A stretch of 36,050 nucleotides of DNA from Acidobacteriota bacterium (GTDB lineage Bacteria; Acidobacteriota; Terriglobia; Terriglobales; Acidobacteriaceae): the NCBI GenBank assembly GCA_021792795.1, contig JAJYUB010000035.1, forward strand, positions 1 through 36,050. The letters run 5' to 3'. Below are positions 7,788 through 15,766 of this stretch, piece after piece. Below the pieces are notes generated by a model that was given only the letters and a program-made list of their open reading frames with translations, did no database searches and had not been told where the DNA came from. The position numbers were made by a program, and so were the translations under genes. Within the stretch, counting starts at the first letter, position 1. Each line of letters opens with the position of its first letter.

Positions 7788-8756
7788 ATGAAAGCCGTTC
7801 AAATTACGAAAACAGGCGGCCCGGAAACGGTCTGCCTGGTCGACATTGATCGTCCCATGCCCGCCGCTGGACAGGTGCTGGTGGAAGTGAAAGCCATCGG
7901 CGTCAACTTCATCGACATCTACTATCGCGAAGGCGTCTATCCCGCGCCGCTTCCCCTGACCCTTGGGCAGGAAGCTGCGGGGATGGTCGTTGAAGTCGGC
8001 GCGAATGTGGGACGTTTCCACGTCGGCGATCGCGTCGCCTGGTGTACGTCCCTGGGTGCGTATGCGGAGTTCGCCGTCGTTCCCGAGGCAGCGCTGGTCG
8101 CCGTTCCCGCCACGGTCACATTCGAGCAAGCCGCTGCAAGCCTGTTGCAGGGCATGACCGCGCAATACCTGACTACCTCGACATTTGCGCTGAAGGCCAG
8201 TGACACGGCGCTGCTGCATGCCGGTGCGGGCGGCGTTGGATTGCTGCTGACGCAAATGGCGGTCGAGGCCGGAGCGCATGTCATCTCTACCGTGTCGACG
8301 CCGGAGAAGGCGAAACTGGCGCGTGAGGCTGGCGCGCACGACGTAATTCTGTATTCGCAGAAAGACTTTGAGCCCGCAGTGAAAAAGATCACTGGCGGTC
8401 GCGGCGTCGATGTTGTGTACGATTCGGTGGGCAGGGAGACCTTCGAGCGATCTTTGAGGTGTTTGCGGCATCGCGGAATGCTGGTGTTGTTCGGCGCGTC
8501 GAGCGGCTCGGTGCCTCCATTCGACCTGATTCAGCTATCGCGCGGCGGATCGTTGTTCCTGACGCGACCCAGCCTGGCTCATTACGTCGAAAGCAGGGAA
8601 GAGCTGGAGGCTCGTTCGGCGGACGTCTTCCAGCGCGTGGAGCGCGGCACGCTCAAGCTTCGCATCCATCAAAGTTTTCCGCTCGCGGAAGCCGCGAAGG
8701 CCCAGGAAGCCTTGCAATCCCGCGCCACGACAGGCAAGTTACTGCTCGTTCCATAA
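7788..8756 (+). CDS. qor: NADPH:quinone oxidoreductase, zinc-free MDR family
   Basis: Cytosolic NADPH-dependent reductase of quinones and related carbonyl compounds, 322 residues (E. coli Qor 327). Seen: MKAVQITKTGGPETV at the start, the family block NFIDIYYREGVYP, the GQEAAGMV region, the Rossmann nucleotide-binding AGAGGVGLLLTQ, and the C-terminal VVYDSVGRETF and PLAEAAKAQEAL segments. The zinc ligands of alcohol dehydrogenases are absent. I use ATG 7788 with AGG seven bases before it; a TTG at 7776 in the same frame is less likely. It follows the glycosyltransferase by 45 bases and may share its transcript. A perfect hairpin lies 30 bases after the stop. Confidence 0.9.
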   Translation: MKAVQITKTGGPETVCLVDIDRPMPAAGQVLVEVKAIGVNFIDIYYREGVYPAPLPLTLGQEAAGMVVEVGANVGRFHVGDRVAWCTSLGAYAEFAVVPEAALVAVPATVTFEQAAASLLQGMTAQYLTTSTFALKASDTALLHAGAGGVGLLLTQMAVEAGAHVISTVSTPEKAKLAREAGAHDVILYSQKDFEPAVKKITGGRGVDVVYDSVGRETFERSLRCLRHRGMLVLFGASSGSVPPFDLIQLSRGGSLFLTRPSLAHYVESREELEARSADVFQRVERGTLKLRIHQSFPLAEAAKAQEALQSRATTGKLLLVP

Positions 8757-8786
8757 GTTCTGTAGCGCGTATAGGACGGGACTTAC

Positions 8787-8817
8787 CCCATTCAAGCCAA
8801 CAGCAGGCTTGAATGGG
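8787..8817 (+). repeat. Perfect 12-base inverted repeat after qor; copy A of a short dispersed repeat
   Basis: CCCATTCAAGCC (8787-8798) and GGCTTGAATGGG (8806-8817) pair perfectly around a seven-base loop. This can act as a transcription terminator for qor, although no T run follows. Read on the minus strand, 8797-8822 is nearly the same as 9430-9456, so this is also a repeated element (see the second copy). Confidence 0.7.
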
Positions 8818-8855
8818 CACCCGGCGAAGTAGCTTCAAAGGAAAGGGACCCCTCG

Positions 8856-9302
8856 ATGGAGCAAGAGACAGTTACGATCGTTGTCGCCAGTCTTGGCGCC
8901 GTCACAACTCTTGGCGGTATTGTTTTCGGGCATCTTCTGTCACGATCATCGCAGAGGGATCTGTGGATTCTTGATCGCAGGCACGAAGAATTTCAAAAGC
9001 TTTTAGGAGCTCTTGCTGCGTCCATGTATGCAGAGGTCGAAGCAATGTATCAGAGCGAATTGACCCCAGGGGAGCGAAAAGACAAAACGCGTAGAACAGC
9101 AGATTTCTTCCGGATCGTCCAGACACGAATCTTCACCTTTGCCGACGTCAAGCGTTTGCATCTTGAACGCGAATGGCTTGTGGCGGTGAATGCCTATCTA
9201 ACGAGCAGACCCCATGATCTCGAAACTTTCAAGAAAACGTACGAGACGCTGGCGCAAAAGCTAGTTGATGCCGCAATCGCGCAAAAGGTTAAGAAGCATT
9301 GA
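8856..9302 (+). CDS. Small single-pass membrane protein of unknown function
   Basis: I do not recognise a family. The 148-residue product starts with a probable membrane anchor (about residues 6-27, TIVVASLGAVTTLGGIVFGH), followed by a charged, largely helical domain rich in Arg, Lys and Glu (for example RRHEEFQKLLGALAAS and HDLETFKKTYETLAQKLVD). The start is supported by GGAAAGGG eight bases before ATG 8856. Codon use looks more AT-rich than in neighbouring genes. It stands alone and is bracketed by the two copies of the palindromic repeat at 8797 and 9430, which hints at acquisition as a small cassette. Alternatives are a local orphan gene or a toxin/defence accessory; nothing in the sequence decides this. 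Confidence 0.6.
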   Translation: MEQETVTIVVASLGAVTTLGGIVFGHLLSRSSQRDLWILDRRHEEFQKLLGALAASMYAEVEAMYQSELTPGERKDKTRRTADFFRIVQTRIFTFADVKRLHLEREWLVAVNAYLTSRPHDLETFKKTYETLAQKLVDAAIAQKVKKH

Positions 9303-9392
9303 GTGTCTGGGAGACAGATTCTGGAACTCCGGCCGTGTCACCGGCATTCCGCCAGTTGACTACTACTTGATACCTGGCCGTCATCGCTATCT

Positions 9393-9411
9393 ACAAAATG
9401 ACGCATTTTGT
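9393..9411. repeat. Short perfect inverted repeat
   Basis: ACAAAATG (9393-9400) and CATTTTGT (9404-9411) form an eight-base perfect inverted repeat with a three-base centre. It lies in the spacer after the orphan gene. Function unknown; it may be a weak terminator or a binding site. Confidence 0.35.
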
Positions 9412-9429
9412 CGAGAGAGAAACACGTCT

Positions 9430-9456
9430 GGGTGTCCCATGCAAGCCTGCTGTTGG
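9430..9456. repeat. Copy B of the short dispersed repeat
   Basis: Reads GGGTG-T-CCCATGCAAGCCTGCTGTTGG in the plus direction. It matches the minus strand of 8797-8822 with one substitution and one inserted T. The 3' arm of the palindrome is degraded in this copy (TCTTTTGGC where copy A would read CTTGAATGGG), so it no longer forms the full stem. Confidence 0.6.
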
Positions 9457-9526
9457 TCTTTTGGCTAGAGAGGGATCAATAGAATTGTCATGTCCCGCGA
9501 AGGAAACAGCCAGGGGCGAAAACTCG

Positions 9527-10327
9527 CTATGAGCGGCGAAACATGGAAAACAGGCTGCGTTTTTTTGGCGCGGTAAATTCTTCGTCTTCTTCAAAGGCGC
9601 GTGCAGGCTCTGGTTGCTCTGGCAATCCTTTACCCTCAAACACCGCCTCGGGATTTTGCACACACAGGCGTTCCGCAGTTTCCTCTCCGTAGTGCTGGGA
9701 GAGGAATTCGAAGGCCTTGCTCATCACCGGCGGTCGGGACGTTGTATTGTGGGCGTCCGTTGCGATCATGTGTACCCATCCCCAGTCGAGCAGTTCCCGC
9801 GCAATGCGCTGCGGTCCACGGCCAAATCTGCCGACCATGGAGCCTGCGGTCACCTGTACCAGGCAGCCCATGCGCAGCCATTGCGCCAGTTTTTCCGGCT
9901 TCTGCATTAGCGTCAAATTGCGTTCCGGATGGGTCAGGATCGGCACGATTCCAGCCACGGCCATCTCATAAAAGCTGGCGGAGATATTCTGCGGAATGCC
10001 GAAATCCGGAAACTCCACTAGCAAATATTTTTTGCCATTGACCGTGTATTTTGTCGGGTGCGCCAGCGCATCTTCAATATTGTCGAAACTCAAGTGGAAG
10101 TCGCAGCCCGAGCCGAGGGTCAGGCGGTCACCGATCTTATGTTGCAATTCCGCCAGCAGCGCAGCATTTTTTTCGGGACGAAACGCATAGTCACTGTTGG
10201 CGTGGGGCGTACACGCAATATGAGTGATGCCATCGTCGATGGCAATGTTCGCCATCTCCAGCGATGTCTCCAAATCTCTGGCGCCATCGTCGAGGCCGGG
10301 CAGCAGGTGGTGATGAATGTCAATCAT
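9527..10327 (-). CDS. CpsB/YwqE-family PHP-domain tyrosine phosphatase
   Basis: Manganese-dependent protein-tyrosine phosphatase of the PHP superfamily, the type that dephosphorylates bacterial tyrosine kinases controlling exopolysaccharide assembly. The 266 residues begin with the metal-binding MIDIHHHLLPGLDDGA. They continue with GITHIACTPHANSDY, LGSGCDFHLS, VPILTHPERN and the C-terminal metal motif MIATDAHNTTSRPP. The last 40 residues are a Glu- and Lys-rich tail ending KKRSLFSMFRRS, which is longer than in the Firmicute enzymes. No kinase partner (Wzc type) is in the window. It is 25 bases after purQ on the same strand and may be co-transcribed with it. A histidinol-phosphatase role is possible but the match to the CpsB group is better. 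Confidence 0.82.
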   Translation of the reverse strand: MIDIHHHLLPGLDDGARDLETSLEMANIAIDDGITHIACTPHANSDYAFRPEKNAALLAELQHKIGDRLTLGSGCDFHLSFDNIEDALAHPTKYTVNGKKYLLVEFPDFGIPQNISASFYEMAVAGIVPILTHPERNLTLMQKPEKLAQWLRMGCLVQVTAGSMVGRFGRGPQRIARELLDWGWVHMIATDAHNTTSRPPVMSKAFEFLSQHYGEETAERLCVQNPEAVFEGKGLPEQPEPARAFEEDEEFTAPKKRSLFSMFRRS

Positions 10328-10352
10328 AGTGTGCCGAACGGCGGTTCCGGTT

Positions 10353-11051
10353 TCAATCCTGTCCTGCCAGAGTCGCCACCATCGACTGAAAGATGCGCAG
10401 TCCGTCCGCCGATCCCAGCAACGCTTCGCTCGACCGGTCTGGGTGCGGCATCATTCCCAGAACGTTGCGCCCCTCATTTAGGATGCCGGCAATGTTCTGC
10501 AGAGATCCGTTGGGGTTGGCTTCCGCTGTAATCTCGCCTGCGGCCGTCGAATAGCGAAAGGCAATGCGGCGTTGCGCTTCCAGTTGCTGCAGCGTGGGCG
10601 CGTCGCAGAAATAATTTCCTTCCATGTGGCCGATGGGAATCTTCAGGACCTGGCATGGCTGCAGCAGGTTGGTGAAGGGAGAATCGCTGGTCTCTGTCCG
10701 CAGATAAATCTGTTTGCAGATGTATTTCAGTCCAGCGTTGCGCATCAGCGCGCCGGGCAGCAGGCCGCTCTCGGTCAGGATCTGAAATCCATTGCAAATT
10801 CCCAGCACCAGGCCGCCGGACGCCGCAAATTTCTTCACTGCCTGCATAATGGGCGCGAAGTGGGCAATCGCCCCGGTGCGCAGATAATCGCCATAAGCGA
10901 AGCCGCCAGGCACAAGAATTGCATCGCAGTTCTCAAGCTGTTCGCTTTCGTGCCACAGAAAGACGACAGGCTGGCCCACCACTTCCGAGATGACGTGGTA
11001 GGTGTCGTGATCGCAGTTGGACCCGGGGAAAACAAGCACGCCAAATTTCAT
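10353..11051 (-). CDS. purQ: Phosphoribosylformylglycinamidine synthase, glutaminase subunit
   Basis: Class I glutamine amidotransferase subunit that supplies ammonia to PurL in step four of purine synthesis. It has 232 residues, normal for the separate small-subunit form. Seen: the start [29 protein letters not shown], nucleophile Cys in [22 protein letters not shown] and the catalytic His and Glu of [12 protein letters not shown] chose ATG 11051 by family comparison; ATG 11057 would add two residues, and neither has a clear ribosome binding site. The open frame upstream to 11219 has no homologous content. purL and purS are not in the window; purB is far away at 33021. Confidence 0.94.
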   Translation of the reverse strand: MKFGVLVFPGSNCDHDTYHVISEVVGQPVVFLWHESEQLENCDAILVPGGFAYGDYLRTGAIAHFAPIMQAVKKFAASGGLVLGICNGFQILTESGLLPGALMRNAGLKYICKQIYLRTETSDSPFTNLLQPCQVLKIPIGHMEGNYFCDAPTLQQLEAQRRIAFRYSTAAGEITAEANPNGSLQNIAGILNEGRNVLGMMPHPDRSSEALLGSADGLRIFQSMVATLAGQD

Positions 11052-11222
11052 TTGCATGTAGTTTATCAGCGGTTTTTCGATTGGTATCATCACAGAGTTC
11101 CCCGAGGAGCGGCTTTTCCCGTGGAAAGGCCGCGCAGGAGCACTCGCTTCGATGTCATCTGTTTCCAATTCGCAATCCTCGCCACAGCCGTCGCGCACAA
11201 TCCATCCCGCGCGAGGCATCCA

Positions 11223-11729
11223 ATGAACGAGCCGGAAAAAGAAAGCCCCAGCGTCCGCCCTGCAGTGAAGCTGCGCCCTCCCATCGCAAAGGCCGGCGGA
11301 GCGCTGATGAACTGGCTGCGGGCCACCTTCATCGACGCGGTGCTGGTGGGCATACTTTGGCTGGCCGGACTATGGCTGCTGCATATCCCTCTGGCCCCGT
11401 TATGGGCGCTCATCGGCGCCATGGCGCAATTCATTCCCAATGTTGGCGGCATGCTGGCGCTGATCGGGCCGAGCCTGACGCTGCTGTTCACCGGCGGCGG
11501 TTGGGAGAAATTTGGCCTGCTGCTCGGCCTGTATGCGGGGATTGTCGTCATTGACCAACTGGGTCTGCAGCCCTGGTTGATGAAGAAAAATGCCAGGGTG
11601 CCGATCTGGGCGTCGATCTTTGGGCCGATCCTACTGGGGACCATCATTCCTTTCTGGGGAGTGTTGCTGGCGCCACCGGTGTTGGCGGTCATTTTCGCAT
11701 TTCGCAAGCCTCGGTCGCAGAAGGCGTAG
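11223..11729 (+). CDS. Half-size AI-2E/PerM-family membrane protein
   Basis: The protein matches only the C-terminal half of the AI-2E transporter family (PF01594). [19 protein letters not shown], the [20 protein letters not shown] segment and the [20 protein letters not shown] stretch are the typical last helices. At 168 residues it has roughly four or five membrane segments, where full members have about eight in 350 residues. The N-terminus is a short polar tail ([16 protein letters not shown]). ATG 11223 is weakly supported, with no good Shine-Dalgarno. No upstream frame encodes the missing half: the region upstream is purQ on the other strand. It is either a genuine short paralogue or a 5'-truncated relic. 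Function in transport of a signal molecule is not established for this group. Confidence 0.7.
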   Translation: MNEPEKESPSVRPAVKLRPPIAKAGGALMNWLRATFIDAVLVGILWLAGLWLLHIPLAPLWALIGAMAQFIPNVGGMLALIGPSLTLLFTGGGWEKFGLLLGLYAGIVVIDQLGLQPWLMKKNARVPIWASIFGPILLGTIIPFWGVLLAPPVLAVIFAFRKPRSQKA

Positions 11730-11758
11730 ACTAGCCACGCGGATTGGCGATCCTGCCC

Positions 11759-11817
11759 TTCGGACGGGTATCTCCAGCGTGATAAAATCAGGGTTTGTGC
11801 GGTCGACTTGCGACCGC
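11759..11817 (+). promoter_or_regulatory. Possible promoter and 5' hairpin of yebC
   Basis: A TAAAAT box at 11783-11788 with a weak TTCGGA element about 18 bases before it would start a transcript near 11795. Right at that 5' end is a perfect seven-base stem, GCGGTCG (11799-11805) and CGACCGC (11811-11817), with a five-base loop, 45 bases before the yebC ATG. The hairpin could stabilise the 5' end of the mRNA, or end any transcript entering from upstream. Confidence 0.35.
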
Positions 11818-11862
11818 GGTAGCATCTAAATTTGCATCGAAAGCAGTTCACGAGGGTCTTCC

Positions 11863-12612
11863 ATGTCCGGCCATTCAAAATGGGCCACTATCAAGCATAA
11901 GAAGGGCGCGACCGATGCCAAGCGGGGAAAGATTTTCACGCGCCTGATCAAGGAAATTACCATGGCTGCCCGGGCCGGCGGCGGAGATCCAGACGGCAAT
12001 CCGCGCCTGCGTGGCGCCATCGCTGCCGCCAAAGCGGAAAACATGCCCCAGGACAACATCAAGCGCGCGATTCAGCGCGGTACTGGCGAGCTGGAAGGCG
12101 CGGCCTACGAGGAAATCACGTTCGAGGGCTACGGTCCGGGCGGCGTTGCCGTCATCGTGGAAGCGACGACGGACAATCGCAATCGAACCGTCAGCGAGAT
12201 TCGCCACGGATTTTCCAAAAACGGCGGCAACCTGGGCGAATCGAATTCCGTGTCGTGGATGTTTTCAAAGAAGGGCCTCATCTCCGTAGCCAAATCGGCT
12301 GCGAGTGAAGACAAGTTGATGGATCTGGTTTTAGAAGCTGGCGGGGATGACATCCGCGACGAAGGCGATTCGTGGGAGATCATCACCGAACCGGCGTCGT
12401 TCGACGCAGTGCATGCCGCGATCAAAGCAGGGGGCATCGAAACGCAGATGGCGGAAGTGACGATGCTGGCTTCCACCTACACCAAGCTGGAAGGCCCGGC
12501 GGCAGCGCAGATGATTCGCCTGCTGGAGGCGTTGGAAGATCAGGATGACGTGCAGAATGTGTATTCCAACTTCGACATCGACGCCAAGCAGATGGAAGAA
12601 GTCGCGGGCTGA
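11863..12612 (+). CDS. yebC: YebC/PmpR-family translation/transcription factor
   Basis: Cytosolic YebC/TACO1-family protein, 249 residues, the normal length. The signature start [20 protein letters not shown], then [31 protein letters not shown], the [20 protein letters not shown] block and [18 protein letters not shown] are unmistakable. Family members have been described both as DNA-binding regulators and, more recently, as factors that relieve ribosome stalling at proline-rich stretches. The start ATG follows a GAGG ribosome binding site. ruvC, which often follows yebC in proteobacteria, is not here. Confidence 0.95.
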   Translation: MSGHSKWATIKHKKGATDAKRGKIFTRLIKEITMAARAGGGDPDGNPRLRGAIAAAKAENMPQDNIKRAIQRGTGELEGAAYEEITFEGYGPGGVAVIVEATTDNRNRTVSEIRHGFSKNGGNLGESNSVSWMFSKKGLISVAKSAASEDKLMDLVLEAGGDDIRDEGDSWEIITEPASFDAVHAAIKAGGIETQMAEVTMLASTYTKLEGPAAAQMIRLLEALEDQDDVQNVYSNFDIDAKQMEEVAG

Positions 12613-12701
12613 GGCAGGGACAACCTGCATGAAGTGATAAAAAATTGGATCGATTCCCAGAATTTTTGACTGGGGCGCGGTTGCCGTCGGTTGGAGTGCT
12701 C

Positions 12702-13421
12702 TTGAAGAAGCAGATGGTTTTGCTCGTTGCGTTCCTGCTTGGCTTGGTGCAGGTTTCCTATTCCCAGACAAGTTCCTCGTCCATCTCGGCGGATGCGAAT
12801 CGCACTCCATCCGCACAGACAATTGCCAATGGCGATTTCGTTCACGCGGCGATGCAGCGTGACCCGTGGGACCGCGGCGTTTTTATCGATGGAGGCTTCG
12901 GCACATCGGGAGAAACCAGCGATCATTTTCTGAATGCGGGTGTGCGCGTCGGCAAAGTCCTCACCGACCCGGCCGGCCCGGGGGTCCTTCGCGGGCAATT
13001 TGAATATGCGGTTGAGTTGATTCCATACTGGCAGGCGTTCACGCCGAAGCAGACGTACATGCTCACTACGGTCGATCCGCCGCGGCGCGTGACAACCGGC
13101 GGCACCTATACCGGATTGAGCCTGACGCCGGTGATCCTCCGCTGGAACCTGGTCCGCTGGAAGCGGGTGATGCCGTGGCTGCAGGGCGGCGGTGGCCTGA
13201 TCTGGACGAACCATAAATTTCCGCCGAACGGTCCGCGCGGAACCAGCGTGTGGAACTTCGAGCCGCAGATTGGCGTCGGCATGCATTATTTTGTGAAGCC
13301 GGACCAGGCGATTACCTTTGTGGCGAATGCTGTACATATTTCCAACGCCAGCCTGGGAGACGCCAATCCCGGCGTCAATGCAACTGTGCAATTCCAGATC
13401 GGCTATACATGGTGGAAGTGA
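12702..13421 (+). CDS. PagL-like lipid A 3-O-deacylase family outer-membrane protein
   Basis: Predicted secreted beta-barrel of 239 residues in the acyloxyacyl hydrolase/PagL family, which removes the 3-O acyl chain of lipid A in the outer membrane. An N-terminal signal peptide (KKQMVLLVAFLLGLVQVSYS) is followed by amphipathic strands with alternating aromatic residues. The C-terminal catalytic region reads AVHISNASLGDANPGVN (His212, Ser214), matching the HxSN motif. At the place of the P. aeruginosa PagL catalytic Glu, 12 residues after the Ser, there is Asn226. I place the start at TTG 12702 because GGAG lies five bases before it. GTG 12696 and ATG 12714 are alternatives. The next gene, ftcD, starts 13 bases later but is functionally unrelated. 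Confidence 0.75.
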   Translation: MKKQMVLLVAFLLGLVQVSYSQTSSSSISADANRTPSAQTIANGDFVHAAMQRDPWDRGVFIDGGFGTSGETSDHFLNAGVRVGKVLTDPAGPGVLRGQFEYAVELIPYWQAFTPKQTYMLTTVDPPRRVTTGGTYTGLSLTPVILRWNLVRWKRVMPWLQGGGGLIWTNHKFPPNGPRGTSVWNFEPQIGVGMHYFVKPDQAITFVANAVHISNASLGDANPGVNATVQFQIGYTWWK

Positions 13422-13434
13422 CCAACGCCTCCCG

Positions 13435-14349
13435 ATGAACACCAAAGAATCAATAGTCGAGTGTGTTCCGAATTTTTCTGAAGGGACCAATGTCGCCGCC
13501 GTGCGTGAGATTGTCCACGCCATGCAGATAGATGGAGTTTCCTTGCTGGACTACTCGCTTGACCCGGACCACAACCGTTCGGTCGTCACGCTTGCGGGCG
13601 CGCCCGCGTCGGTAATGGAGTCGGTCCTGCGTGGGGTCGGTAAGGCCATCCAATCCATCGACATGACCGCGCAGCATGGCGTGCATCCTCGCATTGGAGC
13701 GGCTGATGTGGTTCCGCTGGTACCGATTCGTAATATTTCATTGCCGGAGTGTGCCGCGCTGGCGCATCAGTTGGGGCAGGAAATATGGAAGCGCCATCAT
13801 GTTCCGGTGTACTTTTATGAAGCGGCGGCGCTGCGCCCGGACCGCAAATTGTTGGAGAACATTCGCAATGGGCAGTTTGAAGGGTTGCGGAAAAGAGTAC
13901 AGCAGGACGCGGCCAGCCGGCCCGATGTCGGAGGGCCTTCGCTGCATCCAACCGCAGGGGCCGTCGCCGTAGGCGCGCGGCAACTCCTGATTGCATGCAA
14001 CGTTTTCTTGACTACCGGCAACGTCGGCATTGCGCGTACCATCGCCCGCGAAATTCGCGCATCCAGCGGCGGCCTCGCCGGACTGAAGGCGATGGGTGTT
14101 CTGGTCAGCGGCAAGGCCCAGGTGTCGATGAACATAACAGATTTCCACGCCACCCCGGTTAGCAGGGTCTATCAAGCCGTGAAGGACGCCGCGGCGCAGT
14201 TGGGCGCCCAGCCGGACCGTGTGGAACTGATTGGACTGGTGCCGGAGGCCGCGGTCGAACCGGGCAGCGAATGGATGGAACTGGCAACCAACTTTTCTGT
14301 CGCGCGGACCCTGGAGAGTAGACTGGAAGCACCACTGATTTGGCCCTAG
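13435..14349 (+). CDS. ftcD: Glutamate formimidoyltransferase
   Basis: Transfers the formimino group from N-formimino-L-glutamate to tetrahydrofolate, the last step of one histidine degradation route. The 304 residues contain both transferase subdomains: SIVECVPNFSEGTNVAAVRE at the start, LLDYSLDPDHNRSVVT, the HGVHPRIGAADVVPLVPI block, and the C-terminal GLKAMGVLV and AQVSMNITDF segments. This is the stand-alone form; the cyclodeaminase domain found in the mammalian fusion is absent. ATG 13435 matches the family start. No other histidine-utilisation gene is visible, so it may serve folate one-carbon metabolism with genes elsewhere. Confidence 0.93.
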   Translation: MNTKESIVECVPNFSEGTNVAAVREIVHAMQIDGVSLLDYSLDPDHNRSVVTLAGAPASVMESVLRGVGKAIQSIDMTAQHGVHPRIGAADVVPLVPIRNISLPECAALAHQLGQEIWKRHHVPVYFYEAAALRPDRKLLENIRNGQFEGLRKRVQQDAASRPDVGGPSLHPTAGAVAVGARQLLIACNVFLTTGNVGIARTIAREIRASSGGLAGLKAMGVLVSGKAQVSMNITDFHATPVSRVYQAVKDAAAQLGAQPDRVELIGLVPEAAVEPGSEWMELATNFSVARTLESRLEAPLIWP

Positions 14350-14470
14350 GTGGCCCTGAATCCATGCATGCCGCGTGTGACTTCAGATGCAATCGCGCGT
14401 CGAAGATATGAGCGCCGGAGAAACGTCATGCGGCGCCGAGACGCTGCCACAAAATTGTGAGGAGATGTAC

Positions 14471-15430
14471 ATGAATCGCTGGAAAAAAGTTTTGAGTTTC
14501 AGTGTCGGTGCAGTCGCACTGGCGACGCTTACGCTGTCGGCCTCGGCATCGCAGTTGGCGACTGAGTCCCAGGCTGCCGTGCCGAAGGACGTGCAGCAGC
14601 TCATCGTCGTCGATTATCAGGCAATGGAGAACTCCGACATCGCCATGAAACTGCGCGCCAAGGTCCTGCCGCCTGAACTGAAACGGCTGCAGGACGCGCT
14701 GCAGCAGTCGGGCATGAATGTGAACCAGAGCGTGGTCCAACTGGCCTTTGCCTCCTACCGTGTGCCGGGAGACGCTTCGTCGCGGATCGTCGGCATCGCT
14801 TCGGGCCAGTTTCCGGTGCAGGAGTTTGCGGACAATTTCAAGAAACATCACGTCAAAGGGACCCCGGTGCGGAACGAGACGATCTATCCGATGGGCAACA
14901 CTGGGTTGAGCGTCGTGTTTCTGGACCAGACCACCATGATTTTCGGTTCGCTGGAGGCCATCAAAGATTCGCTGGATGCGCGTGACGGGATCAAGCCCAG
15001 CTTCCTGACGAATGCGGCGATGCAGAACCTGATCCCGCCGCTGCAGGATGAAGCTGTATGGAGCATTCTCGATCAAAAAGGCACTCAGGAAATGATGAAG
15101 TCAGTGCTGGGCCAGGCCGCGCAGGTGGCAGATTTCAGCACGGTAAAAAACAGTCTGGTAGGGTCGCGCTACACCATGGACTTCAGCCAGGGCGTAAGGT
15201 TTTCTCTGGATGTTGTGACGCCGGATACGGTTACGGCTGCTACCATGTCGTCCTTGATGGGCGCGGCAGCTTTGATGGAAAAGATGAACGCCACTCCGAC
15301 CGAGACACAGGCGATCGACGCGACGAACATCACGTCGAGCGGAAACGTGCTACAGGTGCGTTTCGTGACCTCGGACGATCAATTCGCGTCGCTGCTGAAT
15401 TCGCAGTTGTTCCAGTCCGTGGTCCACTAG
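14471..15430 (+). CDS. Secreted protein of unknown function
   Basis: The 319-residue product begins with a clear signal peptide (MNRWKKVLSFSVGAVALATL, cleavage expected around ASA-SQLA, residue 30). The start is fixed by GAGGAG seven bases before ATG 14471. The mature part is a soluble alpha/beta protein with repeated segments of the form IVGIASGQFPVQEF and LSVVFLDQTTMIFGSLEAIK. The latter resembles threshold or self-evaluation proteins I have seen annotated only as hypothetical in acidobacteria. I cannot assign a family. It has no cysteines and no lipobox in the part examined, so it is probably periplasmic. It is followed by a hairpin and then by the fluoride locus, from which it appears transcriptionally separate. 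Confidence 0.75.
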   Translation: MNRWKKVLSFSVGAVALATLTLSASASQLATESQAAVPKDVQQLIVVDYQAMENSDIAMKLRAKVLPPELKRLQDALQQSGMNVNQSVVQLAFASYRVPGDASSRIVGIASGQFPVQEFADNFKKHHVKGTPVRNETIYPMGNTGLSVVFLDQTTMIFGSLEAIKDSLDARDGIKPSFLTNAAMQNLIPPLQDEAVWSILDQKGTQEMMKSVLGQAAQVADFSTVKNSLVGSRYTMDFSQGVRFSLDVVTPDTVTAATMSSLMGAAALMEKMNATPTETQAIDATNITSSGNVLQVRFVTSDDQFASLLNSQLFQSVVH

Positions 15431-15448
15431 TACGGTCGAGCCAAGAGA

Positions 15449-15484
15449 GCGGCGGCAATGGCATTGAATGATTGCCCGTGCCGC
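15449..15484 (+). terminator. Stem-loop separating the secreted protein gene from the fluoride locus
   Basis: GCGGC (15449-15453) pairs with GCCGC (15480-15484), and GGCAAT (15454-15459) with ATTGCC (15471-15476), leaving a three-base bulge and an 11-base loop. The stem begins 19 bases after the preceding stop codon. There is no T run, so it is a terminator candidate, not a certain one. Confidence 0.45.
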
Positions 15485-15594
15485 AACCACTCCTCGCGCG
15501 CCCATCTGCATGGTCGAACAGCGCTCGTAGCCGAGTTCGCCGATTTGGGGGACTTGCGCTTTCAGCCCGCCCACTACCCGATCTTCTGGTAGTG

Positions 15595-15624
15595 TTGACA
15601 GCGGCGGTAGCAATGGAATACAAG
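15595..15624 (+). promoter_or_regulatory. Sigma70-like promoter of the fluoride operon
   Basis: A consensus TTGACA at 15595-15600 is followed after 18 bases by TACAAG at 15619-15624 (four of six -10 positions). The predicted transcription start near 15631 falls just before the first aptamer at 15638, which is exactly what a riboswitch-controlled operon needs. Confidence 0.55.
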
Positions 15625-15637
15625 TAAGGGTTGGTTA

Positions 15638-15714
15638 GGTGAGGGAGTTCACCTTTAACCGCTGTCCAATCCAATAGGCCGGACAGATGATGACTCCTGA
15701 CAGGGAATCCTGTC
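15638..15714 (+). ncRNA. Fluoride (crcB-motif) riboswitch, first copy
   Basis: The sequence fits the fluoride riboswitch consensus. There is a 5' hairpin GGTGA/TCACC (15638-15642, 15649-15653) whose loop holds GGAGT (15644-15648). The linker TTTAACC follows, then a second stem CTGTCC/GGACAG (15662-15667, 15681-15686), then ATGATGACTCCTG, where ACTCC (15693-15697) closes the long-range stem with GGAGT. A GACAGG/CCTGTC hairpin (15699-15714) follows directly. ACTCCT (15693-15698) is also complementary to AGGAGT at 15753-15758, the ribosome binding site of the small ORF. Fluoride binding would therefore free that site, suggesting a translational ON switch. The crcB gene downstream in the same direction strongly supports the call. 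Confidence 0.88.
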
Positions 15715-15766
15715 GCGGAGCCATGTCCCGGCACGATCTCTGAACAAAGACTAGGAGTTTGGATCC

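Noticed and set aside
15699-15714. GACAGG/CCTGTC hairpin after the first aptamer as a transcription terminator
   Set aside because: No T run follows, and the pairing of ACTCCT with the later AGGAGT offers a better translational explanation.
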